From: JAEZAA01 sp964514485
Lineage (GTDB): Bacteria; Pseudomonadota; Gammaproteobacteria; Pseudomonadales; Oleiphilaceae
Length of the DNA: 24,403 nt
NCBI GenBank assembly: GCA_964514485.1
Contig: CAZEWG010000035.1
Coordinates: forward strand, 1-24,403
Reading direction: 5' to 3'
A program made the translations under genes and the position numbers. The notes below the pieces were generated by a model. The model worked only from the letters and a program-made list of their open reading frames with translations, did no database searches and was not told the origin of the DNA. This document shows, piece by piece, positions 16,101 to 22,627 of this stretch. Numbering within the stretch: position 1 is the stretch's first letter; each line of letters opens with the position of its first letter.

Positions 16101-17664
16101 CATACACCACGTCAAACTGCTTGAGCTGGCGACAATGCTCCAGGATCAGCGGGCTAAACCGGGCATCCCGCAGAATATCCATCAAGGTGACCTGATCCCT
16201 GACGATCTGGCTGGCGTCGATGTTTTCTTCCTGCTGGGACAGATACTGAATCAGCGCCCGAAGATTCTCCTGAACGTCCCGCTGCCAGCGGTTGTACAGG
16301 CTAAAGGCGATTTCCGCGCCCAGCTCGTTCAGCGCCTTGTCATAGTTGTCCTTGGGCTCGCCAAACAGCAGCGATGCCAGGTAGCCCCGCTCTTCGTCCA
16401 GTTGCTCCGCCGCATCCAGATAACGCTGCCAGCAGCGATACAGGTCTTCTTCGTAAACCAGCCGATCCTTACGCTCCAGCCATTCACGAAACCGCTGGGC
16501 GGTCAGGGACTCGCCAATATTTTGCTCGGCCTGCACGGGCAAGAACTCTTCGTCCAGGTGCTGCTCCTGGGTGTCCTGGGCAACCTTGATCCGTGAGCGC
16601 AGGGTCAAGCTGCGCAACGCCCGGAAAGCGATACCGAACAGGGAAGGAAAATCCTGCACGGAACGGGGCTGTAAATGACGCAGGTTGTCCCCTTCCGCCG
16701 CGGTCAACCGCAACGCATCCAGCTGATAAAACGTCGCCAGGCTGGGCTCCTGGCCCACCAGCGTGCGCGCCCGATGCTGGATCTCCTGCACCGCCACAAA
16801 GATGGCCTGGCGCAAGCGCCGCACGGTACGATCCGCCTTGACCGGCGAGTAATCGATCACCCCATCGATCACGCCTTCCTGCTGTAACTCACAGGCAGAC
16901 ACTCCCACCAGCTGGGCACAGCTTTTCCAATCCAGCTTCTGCTTACGGGCAATCGCCGCCAGACCTTGGGGCTGGATGGTGTTAAACAAGCCGTCCCGCA
17001 CCGACAACAGCACGTTGGTGGTGGCCAGGGGAATGGCACCGCCGGAATAACCGGCTCCCAGCACGATCCCCACCGTGGGTACGGTCAGATCCGCCATGGT
17101 GGCAATCAGCGCCGAAATACTGTGGGCCTGATTCTGCTGGTTGGCCAGGGCGCCGGCATCCGCACCTGGCGTATCAATAAAGGTCACAATCGGCAGGCGC
17201 AGTTGCTCCATGCGCCGGGCCCACTCGCCGGCCTGGCGGTGATGCTCCGGCATCCACACGCCTTTGTTCTCCAGCCGGTTTTGCGCAATGATCCCGCACC
17301 GGACCGGGCCATCTTCCGACACCACGGTCACTTCCGCCGTGTACAGGGGGCCTTGCTTGAACTCCTGGTGGACTTCCTCGGCCAGGGCATGAACCAGTTT
17401 GATGACCGATCCTCGATCGCCGGTTTCCAGCGGCGCGATGATCTGCTGGTGATACTCTTCAGACGACAGATGCTTGAGAGCCGCAACCCGCTGGCGAAGC
17501 TCCGACTCGCTCAAAAAACAGGCCGCTTCAAAGGCATAACGGCTCAAAGCCTGCTCCGCTCCGGTCTGGACAGATTCCCGGGCCAGGCGATCGATCATCT
17601 CGAACAGCTGGGCCTGGGGTTTATCCGCCAGGGTCTTGGTGTCAGGTTTCATCGATTGGCTCAT
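13141..17664 (-). CDS. Single-chain multidomain acyl-CoA (acetyl-CoA) carboxylase: CTalpha-CTbeta-BC-BCCP
   Basis: A 1507-aa fusion. Residues about 100-290 are AccA-like (VTFIDTPGAD 160-169; GAGYSGGA 203-210; EGVIDGVID). Residues 290-690 are a helix-rich region I cannot assign. Residues 700-900 are AccD-like (GFVCSGGMQTKEG 763-775; GDCTGGAQAS 806-815) without the AccD zinc-ribbon cysteines. Residues 928-1385 are a biotin carboxylase: LHPGIGFLSEN (1007-1017), the ATP-grasp glycine loop HGGGGKG (1090-1096), K1087, and E1218/N1220/R1222 in MEMNTRLQVEH. Residues 1405-1500 are a biotinyl domain with EVMK (1448-1451), K1451 being the biotin site. It should carboxylate acetyl-CoA to malonyl-CoA for chain elongation; propionyl- or longer acyl-CoA is possible. 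The ATG overlaps the fabV stop (ATGA), so translation is probably coupled. I see no frameshift and all key motifs look intact. Confidence 0.88.
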   Translation of the reverse strand: MSQSMKPDTKTLADKPQAQLFEMIDRLARESVQTGAEQALSRYAFEAACFLSESELRQRVAALKHLSSEEYHQQIIAPLETGDRGSVIKLVHALAEEVHQEFKQGPLYTAEVTVVSEDGPVRCGIIAQNRLENKGVWMPEHHRQAGEWARRMEQLRLPIVTFIDTPGADAGALANQQNQAHSISALIATMADLTVPTVGIVLGAGYSGGAIPLATTNVLLSVRDGLFNTIQPQGLAAIARKQKLDWKSCAQLVGVSACELQQEGVIDGVIDYSPVKADRTVRRLRQAIFVAVQEIQHRARTLVGQEPSLATFYQLDALRLTAAEGDNLRHLQPRSVQDFPSLFGIAFRALRSLTLRSRIKVAQDTQEQHLDEEFLPVQAEQNIGESLTAQRFREWLERKDRLVYEEDLYRCWQRYLDAAEQLDEERGYLASLLFGEPKDNYDKALNELGAEIAFSLYNRWQRDVQENLRALIQYLSQQEENIDASQIVRDQVTLMDILRDARFSPLILEHCRQLKQFDVVYEKLLAQLVRFVSELSDRKKLSAAFVEGLLDEAGLPQGEAREAFSRWLASVKRAAGFRDFLHTAEQWKKQQHPRLSTVAFVVASYVFDKLLPEFFLAQRDQKTFSGHFQPVSIGRRKDFWNQLQQATIDLRIQEVLNQAKPAGLFQPQELLARFFSDFQEQDSELTSANPRRFPGFGSTLSKQRERQLPTAGLLTGTAKVNGQKVGVFISNHAFQAGAFDMASAERLCRLLAHCGRKGLPVIGFVCSGGMQTKEGASALFSMAVVNDHINRFVMELQLPLMIIGYGDCTGGAQASLVTHPLVDTYYFSGTNMPFAGRIVVPDYLPVTSTLSNYLVKKPGAMQGLVKHPFMEELDSQLRAIDPKIDVATVTVEELIDNWLQGRVQWSGIQAEAAEAETGELLPLNIRPFEKVLVHARGCTAVKLIREAQAMNLKVVLVQSDPDMDSVAAESLSENDQLVCLGGYTSEESYLNGDSVLRIAEITGAEALHPGIGFLSENHGFAQDCLAQDLVFVGPAPASMSSMGDKAQAIHTAMAAGVPVVPGSHGVLRDVAHAHEVADRIGYPVILKAAHGGGGKGILEVLRREDLEESFLRIQAEGRNSFGRDEIYLERLVTRFRHIEVQVLRDKFGCTQILGIRDCSVQRNKQKILEESASTLLSPEQERVARVSAAKLAEACDYMGAGTVEFIFDLDHQQLYFMEMNTRLQVEHPVTELVSGIDIVREQFRIAMGKSIDHLQPSQKGYAIEARVNAERVSVDREGRLQVAPTPGLVTRCEFPEQEGITQILCVGEGKAVPPFYDNLIAQIIAYGEDRADAIRKLREFLEQVRIEGIDTNIPLLVAILADEPFVQGDFDTAYLKSFGQRKHELFDGQTAAAETTAGSSTIQVEGTDELKVLAPSSSILYRAASPSQPDYVKVGDIISADQTLCLLEVMKLFQPLSLSSFNRNGRELYPADQEYQVVHIKGMDGQHVNKGDLLFIVKPVLKVAVAV

Positions 17665-18842
17665 GACTTCACCTCCGGCATCATCGGGTCCACATCCGCC
17701 TGGTAGTCAACCTGATCGAAGCCAAATCCGAACAGCTTGAGAAAGTCCTGGCGATAGCCGCTGAAATCCGCCAGCTGTTCCAGGTTGTCGGAATTCACCT
17801 GGGCCCAGCGGGCCTGCACTTCTTGCTGCACCTGGGGTGACAGCTCGAACTCATCCACCCGCAGGCGGCCTTGTTCGTCAGTCACGCAGGAATCGCCATA
17901 CAATCCGGTCCGCAGCAGTCGACTGATCTGCTCGATGCAACCCTCATGGCTGCCTTGCTCTTTCATCACCTTATAAAGCAGGGAGATATACAGGGGCATC
18001 ACCGGAATGGCGGCGCTGGACTGGGTCACCAGAGCCTTGAGGACGCCAATGTAGGCCTGGCCGTTGAGATCCTTGAGGCCCTGATTGAGGTTGTTCACCG
18101 TTACATCCAGATGTTTCTTGGCCTGGCCGATGGTCGCATCGCCATAAATCGGCCAGGTGATCGCATCGCCAATATAGGTATAGGCTACAGTCTTGCAGCC
18201 CTGGGCCAACACGCCGGCCTGCCGCAGAGCTTCCAGCCAGTCCTGCCAATCCTCACCACCCATCACCTTCACGGTGTTAGCGATCTCTTCGTCGGTCGCC
18301 GCTTCCAGGTGCACATCCCGCAACTGGCCCCGGTCGGTATCGATGGTCTTGCCCTGATAATCCTGCCCGATGGGTTTGAGCACTGAGCTGTAGGTGCGGT
18401 CTTCCGCCGCCACATGACGACGGGGCGCCGCCAGGCTGTAAACCACCAGGTCCACCTGTCCAAAATGCTGCTTGATCAGCTCAATACAGTCTTGCTTGGT
18501 GTCTGGCTGGAAGGCGTCCTGATTCAGGGTATAACTCTCGACCCCTTGCTCCCGGGCCAGACGCTCGAAGGCCTGGTTGTTATACCAGCCTGCGCTGGCG
18601 GTTTTAGTAGCGGTGGGTTCCCGCTCCAATGAGACACCCAAGGTGCGGGTTTGGGCACCCACACAAAGAGCAATGCGCGACGCCAGCCCGTAACCGGAAG
18701 AGCAACCAATGACCAGCGCCCGGGCAGGCCCCGAAAAAGGATGGCGGGCGGCGTATTGCGCCTGCTCCCGAACCGAGGCTTCGCACCCATGAGGATGGGC
18801 GCTGACACAAATGAAGCCTTTAACACGCGGAGAAATAATCAT
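17661..18842 (-). CDS. fabV: Trans-2-enoyl-ACP/CoA reductase, FabV type
   Basis: A 393-aa reductase of the FabV/TER family (usual length near 400). An N-terminal strand-turn ISPRVKGFIC leads to the NADH-binding Rossmann segment ALVIGCSSGYGLASR (42-56). The family signature Y-x8-K is intact: Y233 and K242 in YGDATIGQAKK. YSLAAPRR (135-142) is also typical. It reduces the enoyl-ACP double bond with NADH, the last step of each elongation cycle, and in Vibrio and Pseudomonas FabV is the triclosan-insensitive counterpart of FabI. The ribosome-binding site is weak (GTAGAAGT directly before ATG). It lies 123 nt after fabB, with a 9-bp hairpin in the spacer, and its stop overlaps the carboxylase start. 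This gene links the fabAB pair to malonyl-CoA supply. Confidence 0.95.
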   Translation of the reverse strand: MIISPRVKGFICVSAHPHGCEASVREQAQYAARHPFSGPARALVIGCSSGYGLASRIALCVGAQTRTLGVSLEREPTATKTASAGWYNNQAFERLAREQGVESYTLNQDAFQPDTKQDCIELIKQHFGQVDLVVYSLAAPRRHVAAEDRTYSSVLKPIGQDYQGKTIDTDRGQLRDVHLEAATDEEIANTVKVMGGEDWQDWLEALRQAGVLAQGCKTVAYTYIGDAITWPIYGDATIGQAKKHLDVTVNNLNQGLKDLNGQAYIGVLKALVTQSSAAIPVMPLYISLLYKVMKEQGSHEGCIEQISRLLRTGLYGDSCVTDEQGRLRVDEFELSPQVQQEVQARWAQVNSDNLEQLADFSGYRQDFLKLFGFGFDQVDYQADVDPMMPEVKS

Positions 18843-18904
18843 ACTTCTACTTCACAATCCCATGGAACTTGCGCTCAGAATGAGCCGCCAGATATGCGTT
18901 AAAC

Positions 18905-18938
18905 CCCTTTCCCTGAAGCGCCTGCCACGGGGAAAGGG
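18905..18938 (-). other. Hairpin in the fabB-fabV spacer
   Basis: CCCTTTCCC (18905-18913) and GGGAAAGGG (18930-18938) form a perfect 9-bp stem with a 16-nt loop in the 123-nt gap between fabB and fabV. No T-run follows on the minus strand, so it is not a standard terminator. It may protect the 3' end of a processed fabAB message or tune read-through into fabV-carboxylase-acpP. Confidence 0.5.
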
Positions 18939-18965
18939 AAACGGAGGTTGATCATCACGAAGGCA

Positions 18966-20189
18966 TCACTGACCGGGCTGATATTTACCCAAAATCAGGC
19001 AGGCATTGGTGCCGCCAAAGCCGAAGCTATTGCTGAGAACCGCATCGACTTCCAGGTTCTGGACCTGGCGGACCAACGGCATATCGGCCGCCTCGGGCTC
19101 CACATCCTGCAGATTGGCATTGGCACTGACAAAGCCGCCGTTCAGCATCAACAGGGAGTAGATGGCCTCATGCACACCCGCCGCACCGAGGGAGTGACCA
19201 CTTTGGGACTTGGTGGAACTGATCAGCGGAATATTGTCACCAAAAACTTGGCGAACGGCGCGCAGCTCGATCAGATCCCCCAGCTTGGTGCTGGTGCCGT
19301 GGGTGTTGATGTATTGGATGGGACGATTGCCCGCCTGGCGCCAGGCCATCTGCATACAACGTACCGCACCTTCACCGGAAGGTTGCACCATGTCCTGGCC
19401 ATCGGAGGTGGCCCCATAGCCCAGCACTTCACCATAGATGGTGGCGCCCCGCATCAGGGCATGCTCCAGCTCTTCAATCACCAGCACCCCGGCACCACCG
19501 GAGATGACAAAGCCATCGCGCTGGGTGTCATAAGGGCGGGACGCTTCCGTGGGACGGTCGTTATATGCCGTACACAGGGCACCCATGGCATCGAACTGAA
19601 GCGCCAAGCTCCAGTGATAATCATCGGCACCGCCGGCGAACACCACCTGTTGCTTGCCCAGCTGGATCTGCTCGACCGCCGCACCAATACAATGGGAGCT
19701 GGTCGCACAGGCCGAGGTGACGGAATAGTTGATGCCACGAATACCAAAGGCGGTGGACAGCACCGACGACAGGGAGCTATTCATGCCCCGGGTCACCCGA
19801 TAGGGCCCAACCCGACGCACACCGCCTTTGCGGAAGGTATCCACCGCATCCATCACGTCTTCCGTGGTGGGGCCGCCGGAACCCATGATCAAGCCGGTCA
19901 GTTCATCACTAACCTGCTCGGGGGTCAGGCCGGAATCCTCAATGGCCTGGGCCATGGCCAGATAACCCCAGCCGGTGGAGCGAGTCATAAAGCGGCTCAG
20001 CTTACGGTCAATCACCGTCGCCGGGTCAATCTCAATGTGGCCGCTCACGTGGGTGCGCAGCCCCACTTCCTCAAATTCCGCATTCTTGCGAATGCCGCTC
20101 TTGCCCTGACGCAGGGACTCTTCCACCTGCGCCTTGTTTTCTCCCAGACTGGAGATCACACCAATTCCGGTAATAACCGCACGTTTCAT
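18966..20189 (-). CDS. fabB: Beta-ketoacyl-ACP synthase I
   Basis: A 407-aa thiolase-fold condensing enzyme with the full catalytic triad: C161 in SACATS, H297 in NTHGTST, and H332 in GHSLGAAG. It starts MKRAVITGIGVISSLG as in FabB, and the tail SNSFGFGGTNA is typical. It elongates acyl-ACP with malonyl-ACP and is needed for the cis-unsaturated branch that starts from the FabA product cis-3-decenoyl-ACP. The length and the pairing with fabA identify it as FabB rather than FabF. Its ATG overlaps the fabA stop codon (ATGA), implying translational coupling, as in the fabAB operon of Pseudomonas. It is followed by fabV after 123 nt. Confidence 0.95.
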   Translation of the reverse strand: MKRAVITGIGVISSLGENKAQVEESLRQGKSGIRKNAEFEEVGLRTHVSGHIEIDPATVIDRKLSRFMTRSTGWGYLAMAQAIEDSGLTPEQVSDELTGLIMGSGGPTTEDVMDAVDTFRKGGVRRVGPYRVTRGMNSSLSSVLSTAFGIRGINYSVTSACATSSHCIGAAVEQIQLGKQQVVFAGGADDYHWSLALQFDAMGALCTAYNDRPTEASRPYDTQRDGFVISGGAGVLVIEELEHALMRGATIYGEVLGYGATSDGQDMVQPSGEGAVRCMQMAWRQAGNRPIQYINTHGTSTKLGDLIELRAVRQVFGDNIPLISSTKSQSGHSLGAAGVHEAIYSLLMLNGGFVSANANLQDVEPEAADMPLVRQVQNLEVDAVLSNSFGFGGTNACLILGKYQPGQ

Positions 20190-20704
20190 GATACAGCCCT
20201 CATGCCTTGAACCGGGATCAAGCCAGCCCGCAGGTTTTCGGCAGAATAGATTTGACGCCCATCCAGCCAGACTTCACCGTCGGCCAAGCCAACGATCACC
20301 TCGCGAGACATGACGCGTTTGATATGCACCCGATATTCAACCTTGCGGGACTCCGGCAGCACCTCGCCAAAGAACTTCACCTGGCCTACACCAAGCGCCC
20401 GCCCCTTACCCTCATAGCCAGACCAAGCCAGGAAGAAGCCCAGCCCTTGCCACAGGGCATCCAGGCCCAGACAACCGGGCATCACGGGATCACCGGGAAA
20501 GTGGCAGTCGAAAAACCACAGGTCAGGATCAATATCGAATTCGGCCACGAACAGGCCTTTGTTGTACTTGCCGCCATCGGCACGGACTTGGGTAATGCGA
20601 TCGATCATGCGCATATTGCCCTGGGGCAACTGCATGGTAGGAGGATTGATCACATCGAATAAGGCATCTAATTCGTGTCGTGAGTAACTGGGTTGTTGCA
20701 ACAT
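20186..20704 (-). CDS. fabA: 3-hydroxydecanoyl-ACP dehydratase/isomerase
   Basis: A 172-aa hotdog-fold protein, close to E. coli FabA in length. The active-site block DCHFPGDPVMPGCLGLDALW is near-identical to the family, with catalytic H68 and D82. GKGRALGVGQVKF, LADGEV and a DGRQIYSAENL-like segment are also FabA hallmarks. It dehydrates 3-hydroxyacyl-ACP and isomerises trans-2- to cis-3-decenoyl-ACP, the entry to unsaturated fatty acids. I chose the ATG at 20704 because GGAG is eight bases upstream; a TTG two codons earlier is too close to that site. First gene of the operon fabA-fabB-fabV-carboxylase-acpP. A 16-bp palindrome about 150 bp upstream may be an operator. Confidence 0.95.
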   Translation of the reverse strand: MLQQPSYSRHELDALFDVINPPTMQLPQGNMRMIDRITQVRADGGKYNKGLFVAEFDIDPDLWFFDCHFPGDPVMPGCLGLDALWQGLGFFLAWSGYEGKGRALGVGQVKFFGEVLPESRKVEYRVHIKRVMSREVIVGLADGEVWLDGRQIYSAENLRAGLIPVQGMRAVS

Positions 20705-20851
20705 GATCAAGTCTCCGAGGAAATCAGACGGCGCGGGTTGTTATTGGAGCGCCTTTAAAGGAGACACCACATTAAGGCCGATCACGTCGTGGCGCTTGAC
20801 CTCTCGTAGCTATCTTTTGACTTTGAGTAGCAACAACCGGTCAAATGCCCC

Positions 20852-20867
20852 AAAACTACGTAGTTTT
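20852..20867. promoter_or_regulatory. 16-bp palindrome upstream of fabA, candidate operator
   Basis: AAAACTACGTAGTTTT is self-complementary over 16 bp and flanked on the plus strand by CCCC and, after ACGTA, by CCCC again. It lies roughly 150 bp upstream of the fabA start, next to a TTGACC hexamer on the minus strand. fabA/fabB promoters in gammaproteobacteria are commonly controlled by FadR or TetR-type FabR/DesT; this site does not match operators I recall for those. Confidence 0.45.
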
Positions 20868-21028
20868 ACGTACCCCAAAGTCTGTTTTTTCAAAGACCGT
20901 TGAGCCCAACACATCGAGCGCAAAATATGTTTTGCTGACAGATCAAAATGTTAGGTCCGTCACAGAAAAATTCGCAAATGGGGTTTCATAACGGAGTGAG
21001 GGATTGAGGCAGGAGCTGAAACGTCGCG

Positions 21029-21060
21029 ATGGCGACCCGGCCAACACCGGGCACCGCCAT
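21029..21060 (-). terminator. Hairpin after the sigma factor gene, possible terminator
   Basis: ATGGCG (21029-21034) pairs with CGCCAT (21055-21060), and CCCGG (21036-21040) with CCGGG (21047-21051), separated by a small internal loop and a six-base apical loop. It lies 26 nt past the sigma stop codon on the minus strand. There is no strong T-tract (only TTT a few bases on), so termination efficiency may be partial, allowing some read-through into fabA. Confidence 0.5.
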
Positions 21061-21085
21061 CCGAGGTCATGTCATAACGTGTACT

Positions 21086-22627
21086 TTACTCACCCAACAG
21101 GGTTTGCAAATTCTCACCAGCAATATCCTGCAGCTTGGCCAGGGCCTCTCGCTCGATCTGACGGACACGTTCAGGACTCACACCAATCTGCGAGGCCACT
21201 TCCCGTAAGGTGTATTCCTGATGAATGCCAATCCCGAAGCGCAGGGCCATCACCCGGGCTTCCCGGGGCGATAGGTGGGAGAGCAGATTCTGCACAGCTT
21301 TCTCCCGCTGGCCTTTCAGGTAATCCCAGGAAGGTGACTCCACTTTCTGGTCGGGTAACAAGTCCCCCAGATTGGTGTCACTTTCCGAAGAAACCGCCCG
21401 CTCCATGGACAGCACCCGCTGGGCGCCCATGGCCAGCATCGCGCCGCGCTCCACACTGACCTCCATATGTTTGGCGACTTCACTGACCGACACTTCCCGC
21501 CCGTTCTCCTGTTGCAGGCGTACCGACCAGATATTGAACTTGCTGATTTCATCCTGCACATAAACCGGCGACGGAATCAGGTCGCTCTGACGTTTGATCG
21601 CCAGCTTGATCTGCTGCTGAATCCACCAGTAGGCATAGGTGGCAAAGCGGAAGCCCTTGCGGTAATCGAACTTGTCCGCCGCCTTTAACAGCCCCAGGTT
21701 GCCTTCTTGGACCAGGTCGTGCAGTTGCACACCGCCATAGCGATGCTTCTGGGCAATAAACACCACCAACCGCAGGTTGGCCTGAACCAGCTTGCGTTTG
21801 GTGACATTGAGACGGGCCAGGCGCCGTTCGATTTTTTGCAACAGCCGCTCCGGCTTCAGAGGCACCAGCATCTGCAACGGCAGCTGGCTCCGGCGGCGTT
21901 TGGCGGTAATGGTGTCGGTGAGCACCTGGCACATGCTCAGGATCAGCTCGTGGGGGAACTGCACTCCGACCAGATGCCGCATCAGGGCACGATAGCTCTC
22001 TCGGGCCTGTTGGCGGTCCTGTTCCGCAACCGCCTGCTCCAGACGTTGGTGCAGACCCTGCATCTCGGCCAACAGCTCCCGGGGGATCAGTCGCGGCAAG
22101 GTTTTGGCATGGTCCCGGAACAGTCCAATCAAGGCCTGCTCGACTTCCATGTGGTGCAAGGCCCAGTCCCGCCACTCGCGGTTGTTCTGGAAAAAGTCCG
22201 AATCGGAACTGACAAACGCCATCAGCGCCGCGAGGCTCAATGGGTGTCCGCCCAGCAGCACCACCAGCGACAGGCGATGGCGTAGCAGCTCCTGGGTCAG
22301 GCGTTTCTCTTCTTCCACGGAAAGCAACGGATGGGCCGCCACATCCCGCACATACATGGACATCAGGTCGCCGGCCATCATTTCATCAGAGCTGAGCTCT
22401 GGAATACTCTCTTCGCCGGAAACCCCTATTTCATCGGCTGACAACAGCTCATCATCGGCAACGCCACTCCAGTCCTCCGTGGCGGAACCTTCCGAGGCCT
22501 CATCAAACCAAGGCGTCGCTTCTGGGGTGGGTGCATTGTTAAGCGCTTCGGTCTCTGCCGGGCTGACCTGCATGGCCATGGCACCGGGTTGCATCATATG
22601 ATCTTGAGAGACTGCGGATGTCTTCAT
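21086..22627 (-). CDS. Alternative (group 2-like) sigma-70 family factor
   Basis: A 513-aa sigma factor. An acidic, low-complexity N-terminus (1-85) precedes region 1.2 (about 86-115, MYVRDVAAHPLLS). A non-conserved region of about 160 residues follows (116-276). Then come region 2 (277-350: LVQANLRLVV, LVQEGNLGLLKAADKFD, FRFATYAYWWIQQQ), region 3 (355-410) and region 4 (440-505, helix-turn-helix 473-499 ending VRQIEREAL). It lacks the RpoH box QRKLFFNLR and is longer than RpoS. Compared with E. coli RpoD, the -10 contacts T440 and R441 correspond to K341 and L342, and region 4 R584 corresponds to P485, so altered promoter recognition is likely. The ATG has a G-rich upstream stretch (GGGGGC). 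It precedes the fab operon on the same strand, separated by 375 nt. Confidence 0.85.
   Translation of the reverse strand: MKTSAVSQDHMMQPGAMAMQVSPAETEALNNAPTPEATPWFDEASEGSATEDWSGVADDELLSADEIGVSGEESIPELSSDEMMAGDLMSMYVRDVAAHPLLSVEEEKRLTQELLRHRLSLVVLLGGHPLSLAALMAFVSSDSDFFQNNREWRDWALHHMEVEQALIGLFRDHAKTLPRLIPRELLAEMQGLHQRLEQAVAEQDRQQARESYRALMRHLVGVQFPHELILSMCQVLTDTITAKRRRSQLPLQMLVPLKPERLLQKIERRLARLNVTKRKLVQANLRLVVFIAQKHRYGGVQLHDLVQEGNLGLLKAADKFDYRKGFRFATYAYWWIQQQIKLAIKRQSDLIPSPVYVQDEISKFNIWSVRLQQENGREVSVSEVAKHMEVSVERGAMLAMGAQRVLSMERAVSSESDTNLGDLLPDQKVESPSWDYLKGQREKAVQNLLSHLSPREARVMALRFGIGIHQEYTLREVASQIGVSPERVRQIEREALAKLQDIAGENLQTLLGE

Larger units (their letters stand above)
20711..21085. promoter_or_regulatory. 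Leader/promoter region of the fab operon, downstream of the sigma factor gene
   Basis: About 375 bases without a gene. AAAACTACGTAGTTTT at 20852-20867 is a perfect 16-bp palindrome. On the minus strand a TTGACC hexamer (about 20843-20838) lies just downstream of it and could be a -35, but no convincing -10 follows at 16-19 bp. Close to the sigma gene end, ATGGCG/CGCCAT (21029-21034/21055-21060) with inner CCCGG/CCGGG form a hairpin after the sigma stop codon. AT content is markedly higher than in the coding sequence, as expected for a regulatory region. Confidence 0.6.

Noticed and set aside
13516..16596. A 1026-codon open frame on the plus strand, antisense to the carboxylase
   Set aside because: It lies entirely within a gene full of recognisable domains on the other strand. 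Its product is rich in His, Gln and Gly without any known motif, which is the usual shadow of high-GC third-position bias.
18948..20210. A 420-codon plus-strand open frame opposite fabB
   Set aside because: Antisense shadow; the minus-strand product has all FabB catalytic residues.
21086..22627. Calling the sigma factor RpoH, RpoS or RpoD
   Set aside because: The RpoH box is absent, the protein is longer than RpoS and has an insertion between regions 1.2 and 2, and region 2.4 departs from the invariant RpoD sequence.
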